Made by a program: the position numbers and the translations under genes. Below are positions 13,937-31,160 of a stretch of 64,000 nucleotides of DNA, piece after piece. This DNA comes from Pampus argenteus (taxonomy: Eukaryota; Chordata; Actinopteri; Scombriformes; Stromateidae): positions 13,398,501 to 13,462,500 of the forward strand of contig CM072880.1 in the NCBI GenBank assembly GCA_036937835.1, read 5' to 3'. How positions within the stretch are numbered: the stretch's first letter is position 1; each line of letters starts with the position of its first letter. The notes beneath the pieces are model-generated. The model saw nothing but the letters and a program-made list of their open reading frames with translations, searched no databases and was not told the origin of the DNA.

Positions 13937-14003
<67 letters not shown>

Positions 14004-14543
14004 TAACTGTAAGATACAGCTGGACTACGCTTGCACTGGAAAACACTGTCTTTTGGTGGGGAAGAAACTGGAGCACCCAGAGAAAATGATGTAAACTCAA
14101 TGCAGAAAAAGCAAATATCCCTGATACACACGAGTCTGGAAATCAGGTGTCACCTGGCAGTGTGGACATGCAACGGTGCTGCTGGCCTAGGTTCAGCATC
14201 TCCTCATAGTAAAGAATGGTGTTTGATGAAGGCTGTAGTGTTTGTGGTCTGGTCATATCCACAGATGGCAGCTTCTGTGTCCCCTCAGGCAGGATGTTGA
14301 TGGGACCTCTTTGAATACACCCATCTGAGTTGGGTAAAAGGATAAAGAGATGCATCACCTTGGGAATCACTATTCTAATGATTCTATTTCGTATGTTGGC
14401 ATTATTTTATACATAAGTTTTCAGACATGCTTACAGTACTGGTTGTGGCTGGTCTGGTAAACAGGTGTATGTGTGCAGGTCAGATTAGCACGTGTTGTCT
14501 TATATTCCTCTTCAGTTTTCACATGGATCATCCTGACAGGCAT
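10711..14543 (-). CDS. crem: CREM-like bZIP factor, diverged, no phospho-acceptor KID found (predicted)
   Basis: CREM binds cAMP response elements as a nuclear bZIP dimer. Exons on the minus strand in transcript order: 14543-14435 (MPVRMIHVKTEEEY through VYQTSHNQY, matching the CREM/CREB segment that ends IYQTSTGQY), 14306-14154, 13727-13575, 11512-11371 (TGDLTACQLRNP, then RRRELRLIKNR) and 10855-10711 (EAARQCRQKKKEYVKCLENR, zipper, ending IYQHKAE, stop). Junctions use GT/AG and keep one frame; the sum is 702 nt, 233 residues. The last exon is clearly CREM DBD I (ENQNKTLIEEL retained); the basic region has Q where mammals have E and R. The two 153-nt middle exons are duplicates and occupy the slot of the Q2 domain. 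The exon that should encode RRPSYR was not found, so the start in the YQTS exon is a guess; an upstream coding exon may have been missed. Position between ccny and cul2 supports crem. Confidence 0.7.
11957..12006. repeat. (GGGA)/(GA)n purine tract
   Basis: Irregular GGGA and GA repeats inside a crem intron; polypyrimidine on the transcribed sense strand. Confidence 0.85.
12534..12583 (-). promoter_or_regulatory. crem: ICER promoter: two CRE-like sites and TATA-like box
   Basis: On the minus strand TGATGTCA occurs twice, at 12583-12576 and 12572-12565. Each is one base from the CRE palindrome TGACGTCA, and they are offset by 11 bp, about one helical turn. A CATATAC element (TATA at 12538-12535) follows 27 bp downstream, about 80 bp before the ICER ATG. 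Clustered CRE-type autoregulatory elements are the hallmark of the mammalian ICER promoter, where ICER represses itself. The sites are seen; binding is inferred. Confidence 0.7.
13575..13727 (-). repeat. crem: crem duplicated middle exon, copy B
   Basis: A 153-nt phase 1-1 exon on the minus strand with acceptor TTTTTTTAG and donor GTAAGA. It encodes CPVNFQHEYTQNQPSAAMAN, then a P/Q/N-rich stretch with a YYNN motif, ending PTLP. It has the same length, phase and flanking CCTGATTT (just past the donor) as copy A at 14154-14306. About 19 of 51 residues match, including CP-N, E-TQ, PS, YY and TLP. It is the downstream copy in the transcript. Confidence 0.65.
13937..14003. repeat. (TATC)n microsatellite
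   Basis: About 17 TATC units following TTGGGATTAATAAAG. That lead-in followed by a tetranucleotide tail resembles the 3' ends of fish retroposons, so the array may mark a truncated insertion between the two duplicated crem exons. The retroposon reading is inference. Confidence 0.9.
14154..14306 (-). repeat. crem: crem duplicated middle exon, copy A
   Basis: A 153-nt phase 1-1 exon on the minus strand with donor GTGACA, encoding PINILPEGTQKLPSVDM, then NTILYYEEMLNLGQQ, ending STLP. The NTILYY segment and the following GQQ recall GATIVQY and GTQQ in the CREM Q2 domain, so it probably derives from that exon. Splicing from the YQTS exon (T left over) supplies the first Cys codon. If copy B were spliced directly to the YQTS exon the junction would be TAA, so copy A is needed between them for an open frame. 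Confidence 0.6.
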
Positions 14544-15498
14544 TGAGTGTGTCTACTGTTAGTGGGGTTCACACTGATTTCTCCTTAGTGTTTTGAGACC
14601 GACATTTTTTTTCGTGGTGACCTAAATGGCGGCGATGTAACACAGTGTTAGGTAAGACTGTAAATGTATGTCAGCATACAGCAGGTAATAAAACCAGCTA
14701 ATTTAATAGCTTCAACAATCCATTTAAGCAATTACTCAGACATGATGATTCAAGCAGTTCCTGGAGTTTGTGAAACACTTCTATTTTTCAACAAGATGTC
14801 ATAAGTACACCCTCTGCCTTATTATATTGGTCCATATTCATTGGAGAGTTCCCTTGGCATGTTTGTGATTATAGACTCAAGGTGTATACAGTTACACAAA
14901 GTGCTGTAAAAGTCTCCTTTTCTACTTTGATTGCCATCAGACACTAACCTAGTGCTGTTTAATATAAGTGCAATTTGTGAGCCGGAAAAAAAAACTGTAT
15001 CAGGACATGTATCATGTTGATTCATGAGTATTTATGATTTGATTTTAGATATTATATCATTGAAAGGGACATTTCCTGTTTGAAAGAGGTGTCTCCCTCT
15101 GCTGGTCAAATGAAGTAATCACTAGTTCATCCAGGTTAGCTACTAACCTGACGCAAAGTTTTGTGTTTGATAATGGTTGTATAACGGTTAATAAGACGTT
15201 AAGGTCTTTTAATACATCCATGTTGATAACTCAGCTATGTTAAGCTATGTTGGTAGCTCATTTGCTAACAAGGATGTTCTGTATTGCAATGAGGAGAAAA
15301 GTCCCCTAACAGAAATCATTAAATAATAGTTTTAGTTATGTTTTTTAAAACACATACTACAATACAGTACTTCGGTCTAGCTTATTAAAGCTAAACTGAT
15401 ATTTTAGCTAGCTATTGTTTAACGTAACAATAAGATCTGTCAGTGAAACAACCACAATTATTTATTATAATTAGATATTCCATCAGCATTGTACTCAC

Positions 15499-15640
15499 AT
15501 TAAATGATGGTATCCATGAGAAAAAAAAAGAAAAAGAAAAAAGAAACAAAACAAAAACGTAGCTTCGGTTAATAACTGACAGAAGGGATGTTATAAACTG
15601 CATAAACGCGAGCGTTTATTTTAAAATCTTACGAACCCAA
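15499..15640 (-). other. Possible crem 5' non-coding exon
   Basis: On the minus strand an AGCCAATCAG element (CCAAT box near 15676-15667) is followed by about 170 bp and then a GTGAGT donor at 15498-15493. The only ATG near the donor gives five codons and a stop, so it would be 5' UTR. The exon start is not defined. Weak, position-based call. Confidence 0.25.
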
Positions 15641-16418
15641 GGAACGTTAAGATGCTATTCTGGATTCTGATTGGCTGATTTTTCACAACGTTATTTTTTA
15701 ATCGGGTCCTGTGGCAAAAACAACAATTAGAACTATTAGACTTGAATTATTTTTGCTTTCATAATGGTCACTCACTGTATTCATGATTAGGGGAGGAGGG
15801 GAGGCGGTTTTATTAAGGTTTTTGTTCTTGGTGTGAATCACTGTAAATGTATACGAGATTAAATGAAATGTTGGTCCACTTACCGGGGAATTGTCTGTAA
15901 TCATAACACATTTTAAAATACACTGTACAGTTTGTCTTTGGTTGTACATGTAAAATAATCGATTCCTCTGAGGTTTCCGTAGTTCTGGGCGATACTATGT
16001 ATATATGGGTGTTCTTACGACTTGAAACTAAGTGGGTTTGGCCTTATTCTCAGTGTGTATAAATATATGATATATTGTTTGAAATGGGAAATAGTTTTTA
16101 ATGACACTTTACCGAGGTTAAAGGCGAAAGAACTTGACAACTAATTTACGCTACTTCATAACACACCCCCAAGTAACACAATGGTATAGTCCAAGAGGTA
16201 GAGGAGCTCTGTACCTGAGACAAATCAAGCCTGTGACAGCGGAGAAACTTGACTTTTATAACAAGTAAATACTGTACAGAGGTACGTACTATTCAAAAGT
16301 CCACGCTTTGACCTCAGTAACACGTTTTGTTTAACAGCAGTGCCACGTTTTGCTGAGCTGTCAGTGCAAATGTGGGGGGAAATTGCAAAGAAGATGACCA
16401 CTTGCTAGCGGTAGCTTC

Positions 16419-16443
16419 CTGCTAGCTGCTAGCTGCTAGCTGA
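16419..16443. repeat. Short tandem repeat, GCTAGCT-type heptamer x3
   Basis: Three head-to-tail copies of a 7-bp unit containing the palindrome GCTAGC, upstream of cul2. Confidence 0.8.
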
Positions 16444-17469
16444 TTACACAGGACGGGACTTGAAGAGGAAGAAGTAGCATGCTAGGTAGAGAGATGCTAG
16501 TTAGCCTTTTTAGCTTGCCTATCCTATTTTGGGATTGGCATTTCGCTAGCTAGAACCTTAACTTAGCTGCCCTTATCGTGACTGTAAGAAGACTGTTTAT
16601 TAAGTCACGTCAACACCTCATTTTGTAAAAAATAAAAATCGGCTAATGTGAAGTGGCGAGAAAAGCAGTGGATGATGATGATGATGTTGCAATGTTTTCT
16701 CTGACGTGAAATCAACTGGTATGAATGACTAGAAACAACACAAGGGACCCTGTGTCTCTTACTTTCAGGCGATCTGTCATTCGTGTGGCACAGATATGGA
16801 AGTTTATATGCGGTTATATGTATCGCCTCGCCTGGCCTAATAGCTCAGTTACAATAGTATCGATCATTGATGGTTATGTGTCAATGAGCGTTAGTGGTAC
16901 CATCCCCGTGAACTTGAGCTGTGTTTATCTCATCTGTTGCTATCATAGTATTACAACAGTACAACATTTGAATCAGACTTTTTTTTTATCATAAATCTAA
17001 TTTCCGCTGACCTCCACTTTGCCCGATATTCTGACAGCTGTATAATGTAGTTACTCTTGATTACTGTTGTCAGTGCTGTGTTCACATTCTTATAAGGATG
17101 TGTATTGTTTTATAAATTATTACAAAAAGAACTCACTAAATTTTGTTTTGAATATATATATTTGTAGAATATAGCTTCATAAAAATGACTTTAAAAATAT
17201 TTTTTGTCATTATATGTATTCTGCCTCCTGATACTGCTACACAGGTATGGGTTACACACTAAAATGTTATCCAGTCAATTAGGGAGCATTTTTTTTTCAT
17301 TTAAACAGTCTAAACTGCAGGATGTGTATATATCATAAACAGAGAAAAAAAGAAACGAAACCTCAGAGCCTATAAATGAATTTGGTCAATCTTAAATTCC
17401 TTTATTCACTCCTGTATATCTGTGTTTGTTTATTTATTTTTTCTATCAGGCCAGAAGAGAAACTGTACA

Positions 17470-25679
<8,210 letters not shown>

Positions 25680-26345
25680 ACAGAAGAGCCAGAGAGCGCC
25701 TCCACACAAACACTCGCCTGTGTGACTAACCGGCAGATGCAGGTTTAAAACATAAAGTAAACAACAACAAAACAGACTCATTCATCCATTTAGGGTTTGG
25801 ACTGTCGCTGTCTGCTGTGATCCCACACGGTGACTAAAGCAGGACTGGTGCCTCCATCTTTGAAAACGAGAAAGTGTCACCGCGTCACGTCAGACAGCTA
25901 GCCAACACCACCACCACCACCCATAAAGGCCCTCTTCCCCAACCCCCACCCACCGTCTGATTTTAAGCTGTTTACAACATCACCAGTGCCACGCACCTGT
26001 GCGTCAAACGACTAAAAGAAAATGCCTATAGCTGTTCGAGAGGAAAGAGCTGATAAATATACTAGTCGACTGAAAATGCAGGAAAAAATAAGAAAGTGGG
26101 AGGAGAGAGTCTAGTTGTGACATCAATGAGACATTGGTGGCTACACATTAAAAAAACATGCTTTCTTTTCTCACGTTTGCAGTTGTTGTGTGTGTGTTTT
26201 TTTTTCTTTTTCTTTGTTAAATGTACTGAAGTTAGGAAAAAAATATTGTAATAAAACTGGTATACTTACTATTGTATCTACTTTCAAATGTAAAGAAAAA
26301 AATGAGGTGACAAACATGACCCTGCTGCTTGTCAAATAAATAAAT
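25680..26345 (+). other. cul2: cul2 3' UTR with poly(A) signals
   Basis: Follows the cul2 TAA. AATAAA occurs at 26250-26255 and again at 26335-26340, giving a UTR of about 590-680 nt. Which signal is used is not visible. Confidence 0.6.
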
Positions 26346-26828
26346 AAAAACACTGAAGGGTTTTATGTAAACATTTGTCATGTGTATCCATGTGTGAGTA
26401 ATTTCATTGAAGAAACAGTGCTGAAACTCCAACAAGGGCATAATAAATATACATAATATTTGTATGTTAGATGACTAAAGCTTCAGCATCCAACACAATG
26501 GCTTGGGACTGAAATTACGTCATGTGCACAGCGAGGTGAGCCAGCAGCTGTACCGACAGCTGTCCATGGTGCTGACGCAGGCAAAACAGAGGTGTGGGAG
26601 CAATGAATCAGGATGAGAGGTGAAAACATTGTGAAAGCTGGTAATAAAATAAACAGTATGTTTTAGTCATTTAGGACTAAAGTTAAGGGTTAGAAGCGTC
26701 GAGAATTTATATCCTCGTAAAATTACATCCCAATGGTGACATACAAACAAGCACATAAAGTATGCTTGACTGATGGCTGCGCACTGAGAGATCTTTAATT
26801 CCTGTAATGAGAGGGCATCTTACAGCTG

Positions 26829-26900
26829 GACCTCGTGGCGCAACGGTAGCGCGTCTGACTCCAGATCAGAAGGTTGCGTGTTCAAATCACGTCGGGGTCA
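26829..26900 (+). tRNA. tRNA-Trp (CCA)
   Basis: 72-nt cloverleaf without intron. Acceptor stem GACCTCG / CGGGGTC; anticodon arm TCTGA-CTCCAGA-TCAGA with CCA at 26861-26863; T arm with TTCAAAT loop. The sequence is essentially the vertebrate nuclear tRNA-Trp. CCA end is not encoded. A TTTT terminator for RNA polymerase III is at 26905-26908. Identical to the copies at 37514 and 57693. Confidence 0.96.
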
Positions 26901-27289
26901 AATATTTTCATGTGCACTGTTGAATGTTACATTCAGGACATTAATGGCGTACATATACCAGGCTGACGTCATAAATACGTAAATTAACACGAAAGTAACA
27001 CGTGGTAATCATTTACAGCCTACAGTTTTAATCTTAACACTAAAATAATCGTTTATGTCAGACTAAATTCCATCCCATTGACTGATAGAGATCCACAGCA
27101 GGGGAACAACCTCATTCAAGTGCAACTGAATTCAATTTATATTTGTATTCGCATAATTCAATGGCTGTGGTAAAGGGCTTTTCTTTTTTCTTGTCTTACA
27201 TTGACCAGATGGCGATGTGTCAGTTCAGTAAAATGACTCCTGGCTAAAAGAAGGCCTTATTTTCACAATGCGAGCCTGTACAAAGGAAT

Positions 27290-27292
<3 letters not shown>

Positions 27293-27353
<61 letters not shown>
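27293..27353. repeat. (TA)n microsatellite
   Basis: Uninterrupted TA run of about 30 units. Confidence 0.97.
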
Positions 27354-27356
<3 letters not shown>

Positions 27357-28195
27357 TCATCAGACTAATCTGGGCCTATATGTTCATTTATTTCCCATCT
27401 CAGGTCCTGGTATCTCAAGGTATGACATTGATAAGCCCAGTCAGATAAAATGATCTAAGGTATAGATAATTCTGGTATTTTAAGACTTTCCATCTTTACG
27501 TTATTTTCACTGATCAAACCAATAAACTTCCTATGAAAAAATCCCTCCTTTCCTCTTTTTCTAAATATACAGATTTTTCAACAGATAGTCGTGTATTAGC
27601 CTTCTGATATCGGTTTCATCCACAGTTTTCACATGGAACTATCTATTGGATTATACCGGGATTACTAGGTTGAGGTTTGAATCATACCCACCGCAGGAAA
27701 TTTTATTGTTGGACTACAAAGGATCTGAATTGCAAAACAGAAAGTGTGTGCAAAACAGCAGCTGGTGGTGGCAGTATTGGCTAATCCATGAAATCAGAGT
27801 GCTAAAGCTGCTCTAACACCATTCTCAGTGTGTGCTGTGCCAATCCCCACAAACAGGGCAATTAAAGGCTCTACGTTTAATCCAAGCAGAAGACTCCCTG
27901 AGAGAAAACAGGATGAGGTGTGATGCTTTTGAGAGCCTGCAGATGAAGCCTTTTAGCTTTCAGAAATCTAAGCGAGCAGTGTTGTGCACTGAAGCTACAG
28001 GTTGTTGGAGACTTATAACTGCAAATATTCCATTTGTAGAGGAGCTATATTACTAATAGTTACGGCAGCTAGCAGGTATAACATTACATAATGAACATTA
28101 CATAGATTGTATAGGGTTAGTACATTGAATTAACCTCACTATTGTCTCTTTCTTGTTCCAGACTGCGGTGACTATGAGGAATGTGATTTACTCAC

Positions 28196-28243
28196 CTGTC
28201 TGTGTGCATTGTTTGGCGTGATTGACATCACGCAGCGGAAGTG
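28196..28243 (-). promoter_or_regulatory. Possible promoter with ETS and CRE-like sites plus 5' splice site
   Basis: On the minus strand CACTTCCG (28243-28236, ETS type) is followed by TGATGTCA (28230-28223, CRE-like) and then ACAG|GTGAGT, a perfect donor with GT at 28195-28194. ETS+CRE pairs are common in TATA-less vertebrate promoters. This could mark the first exon of an unannotated, perhaps non-coding, transcript between cul2 and pard3. Speculative. Confidence 0.2.
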
Positions 28244-28438
28244 GCAACTGGCCAACGTCAACTAGTTATCGTATCTTCATGTACAGACTGAGATTGAGCA
28301 AGAATTAGACAAAGATGAAATGATGAAATAAGAAAGTGTGTAGAAAACAAGTCAGCAAGTTACAAAACACTGATGTCAGCGTGCTCTCCTCCGCCCCCCC
28401 CTCCTACGGGCTTGATGCAATATTCTTGATATGGAAGT

Positions 28439-28471
28439 GGGGGGGGGGGTGGGGGGGGGTGGGGGGGGGGG
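28439..28471 (+). repeat. Poly-G block (G11-T-G9-T-G11)
   Basis: Three long G runs separated by single T residues; able in principle to form G-quadruplexes on the plus strand. Confidence 0.95.
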
Positions 28472-28612
28472 TGCATCGATTACAAAATAATAGAAATGTG
28501 CAAACTATCGGGCTAAAACACATGAGCAACAGCTGTAGTTTCATGTCTCATAAGAGGGATGAGTGTTACTGCAGTTTTATCTCAACTTGCTCTTTTGCAA
28601 GAACCTAAAGGC

Positions 28613-28673
28613 TGAACCCTGATTGGTTTGAACACATAACCTTCTGATTTAGAGTCAGACGCACTACAAGGTC
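28613..28673 (-). pseudogene. Decayed tRNA-Trp with CTA anticodon
   Basis: A 61-nt relic on the minus strand. The 5' acceptor half GACCTTGT, anticodon arm TCTGA-CTCTAAA-TCAGA and T loop TTCAAAC are recognisable. About 11 nt of the D arm are deleted and the T stem is mispaired. The anticodon has become CTA, which would read UAG, but loss of the D arm/A box argues against function. Confidence 0.8.
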
Positions 28674-28905
28674 AGAAAACGTCTCCTTCAAACAATGATC
28701 ATCACAGGCACATCTCTCTGACCCTGCTTCTCACTTCACTTGAAACCCAAACGACAGTTCTCGGTAAAATTCAATTGTGTACTAAAGAAACGCTCATTAC
28801 ACACATAGGCGTATCACACAATATGTTCTCTGTAAGTGCTGTTTTGTCTTGGATCAGTCCTCCGTATGCAAGTTGTCACATGAAATGAAAAACAAGAAAC
28901 AAACT

Positions 28906-28991
28906 GTGGTGAATTCTCCTGCGGTGAGGTAACACCGTGTTGACAAGGGGGCTGTTTCAGGAATGACCTCCTCCACGGTGGGGACCATGTT
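28906..28991. repeat. Interspersed repeat copy 2 (partner at 25046)
   Basis: Begins GTGGTGAATTCTCCTGCGG and contains CAGGAATGACCTCCTCCAC; same orientation as the copy in cul2 intron 19. No transposase remnant follows here. Family not identified. Confidence 0.65.
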
Positions 28992-29041
28992 GGAGCACAT
29001 CTGCCATGGAAAAAAACACGTCCCTGTTAACTGAGAGCTTC

Positions 29042-29042
<1 letters not shown>

Positions 29043-29075
<33 letters not shown>
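29043..29075. repeat. (CA)n microsatellite
   Basis: Uninterrupted CA run of about 16 units. Confidence 0.95.
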
Positions 29076-29077
<2 letters not shown>

Positions 29078-30980
29078 GATGCACATAGGCTTTATTTTAT
29101 CAGTCTTGATGTATTAAAAACAAAAAGCTTTATGTGCACTCAACACGTATCTTCTTTCCTACACCAATTATTATTGTGTTATCTGTGTTATTGGATATTT
29201 GAACATCACCAAACTGGAGTTTCCTTCCATGTCAACAAAATTAGTAACAGAAAAAAATAAATCATTTTAATTGCTTTTCTACCTTGCAGTGCTTATAAAT
29301 TGCAGAACAGGCAAAACAGTAGTTATGTATTTAGACAGATTTTGGAGCAATTTTGTGCTCTAACATGCTCTGAATGGGACACACGGCCCACTCTTCGGAA
29401 TGGAAACACGGGGCAATGGACCCAAGTGAAGCTGGGTTAATAACATTGACATGTTAATGGATGTTATTTGTATGAAGCGCTCAAGGTTTGTATTTCTGAC
29501 ACCATCAACCGTAATGTTATCAGACATCGAGGGCACAGTGGGGTCTGGGATGATAAATTTCATTTTAGATGCAGTTAAACTTGAAAAGTAATCAAACTGT
29601 TCTATTCTTCTTCTTTTTTTGGAAGTGTTTTGTCTTCTTTTAACCTCAAGGGGGAGCAACAGATGTGTGAAATAAGGAGTCCGTGTTTGGGTTGCAGTTG
29701 TCAAAAAGTTCAGGTTCCACTTTGCACTTTGTCACTGAAATATGTTGTCAGTTCAGTATAAATCAGGAGGTGTGTACAAGCCGATAGCATGACCCTGACA
29801 TGTTTTGATTAACCATATTTGTGAGTCAGAGTCAGCTAGGAATAGCTTTGAAGCTATAAAGACAGACGTGCATGTATTTAAGTAGAATGATTCCCATTAA
29901 ACCCACCTATATGTTGCACTCAGATAGTTTGATAAAGGGATTAACCACCTTGTGCTCGTGTTCATGTTCACTCAGTTGGACTACATTAATTCATGAAGCT
30001 GCAGGGAGTGAAGCTCCACACAAAGGTTGCAGCTTTTATCAGTAAATTGGGTCACACTGTAGATCCAGCCTCAGGCTGATTTCTGTTCCTGCACCGCAGA
30101 TTAATAATTCAGCCGTATACATTAGATTATGTCATCATATGATTACTCCAGGCTCACTCTGATGGGTTGGCATATGTCACATGTGCTGAATCATCGTTGC
30201 TGTGTCACAGAGCCATCATATCTAAGTGTGTTCACCCAGACGTACCCAAAACCCCAAACTACCAAACTTCACTTCAACTACCAAACATGTGATAAGACAA
30301 TATCCAACTACATCATCCCATAGGACAGATCAGTAAAGAATTAACATACATACACTGAATAGTGTACAGATAGACAGCAGTGATAGTAGTGCACGTTAGT
30401 AATCCAGCCAGGCTGGACCCTGTAGGCACCGGAAGGCCCCAGGTCTGTCTGTGTTGCAATTACTTTGTGGTAGCTGATTAATTGCAGTTGTTTAGTAATA
30501 TGCACTAAACAATTCTGACATGGTAGTAGCCATAAACCAAAAGTAGCCATAAACAGTGTGTGCCTTTTAAGATCACTGCAATAAAAAAAAAAAATTATAT
30601 ATATATATACACACAACCCACCACAGTCATATTTTCTGGATGTACACTGTAACAGACAGGTTTGTGATGTGAGATAAGGCAGCAGAGAAATGTCACGTCC
30701 TGCGGTGTGCTGAGAGCAGTGGGAAACATTCTTCGTGCCTGCTCTGACATGTGAGCAGCTCGCCGTGTCAGTCCAGTTGTGCGCTCTGGAGCTGCAGGAG
30801 CGTGTTGTTGGGAAGTTTCAGTGAAGTGAGTCAACACGGCACAGAGAGGACGCCACCCAGCCTCCGCCGCTGGATCCCAATGCTGCTCTCCGAGGACGCA
30901 GGAGGACACAAAGAAAACTTCACTTCGATCTCTTCGCAACAGTTGGGGATTTAGTTTTTTTCCACCTTCGCACGCCGGGG

Positions 30981-31025
30981 ATGGTTATTGTCGCTTTTAC
31001 GCGGCTTTTTCCTCTTTGGGATTAA
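30981..31025 (+). CDS. Upstream ORF in pard3 leader (14 codons)
   Basis: ATG at 30981 in a strong start context (GGGG-ATG-G) opens 14 codons, MVIVAFTRLFPLWD, then TAA at 31023-31025. It ends 15 nt before the pard3 ATG at 31041, in a different frame. Such leader ORFs usually reduce main-frame initiation. That it is in the mRNA is inferred from its closeness to the start codon. Confidence 0.5.
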   Translation: MVIVAFTRLFPLWD

Positions 31026-31040
31026 CGCAGCGAAAGAGAA

Positions 31041-31160
31041 ATGAAAGTGACGGTGTGTTTCGGGAGGACTCGGGTGGTAGTTCCGTGTGGAGATGGGAAT
31101 ATACAAGTCCACAGCCTTATCGATAAAGCGGCCATGAGGTATAAGAAGGCGATTGCTAAG
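31041..31160 (+). CDS. pard3: Par-3 polarity protein, exon 1
   Basis: PARD3 is the scaffold of the PAR3-PAR6-aPKC complex at tight junctions and the apical domain. This exon gives residues 1-40: MKVTVCFGRTRVVVPCGDGN, then IQVHSLIDKA and RYKKAIAK. It is the start of the N-terminal (CR1) self-association domain, which has a PB1-like fold. RVVVPCGDG and RYKKAIAK point to PARD3 rather than PARD3B. It ends with a phase-0 GTAAGT donor and is followed by a 30.9-kb intron. An upstream ORF sits just before the ATG. Confidence 0.96.

Larger units (their letters stand above)
10856..14434 (-). other. crem: crem introns
   Basis: Non-coding stretches between crem exons: 10856-11370, 11513-12426, 12458-13574, 13728-14153 and 14307-14434. 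Contents include a GA-rich run at 11957-12006 (pyrimidine tract on the coding strand) and a TATC array at 13937-14003. No other exon was recognised. Confidence 0.6.
14553..17449. other. crem-cul2 head-to-head interval
   Basis: The two genes diverge here. No coding exon is recognised. Contains the possible crem non-coding exon (15499-15640), a tandem CTAGCTG array at 16419-16443 and presumably the cul2 promoter and first non-coding exon(s). I cannot place the cul2 start. A 63-codon frame at 15412-15603 is read through a pyrimidine tract and is not a gene. Confidence 0.55.
26901..30800. other. cul2-pard3 intergenic stretch
   Basis: No protein exon recognised. Holds an AT array (27293-27353), a G-run block (28439-28471), a decayed tRNA (28613-28673), a repeat copy (28906-28991), a CA array (29043-29075) and a promoter-like ETS/CRE pair near 28223-28243. 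Confidence 0.6.

Noticed and set aside
14822..14949. Minus-strand frame (SDGNQSRKGDF, then HLESIITNMP) as a decayed crem KID exon
   Set aside because: Faint positional likeness to DSHKRRE and ILNELSSDVP, but no RRPSY core, no convincing splice sites and a stop at the end. Too weak to call.
27832..28056. 74-codon plus-strand frame between cul2 and pard3
   Set aside because: No motif, no good start context and no conserved splice site nearby.
30751..30954. 67-codon frame upstream of pard3
   Set aside because: Begins with GTG, not ATG, and lies in CpG-rich leader DNA; no motif.
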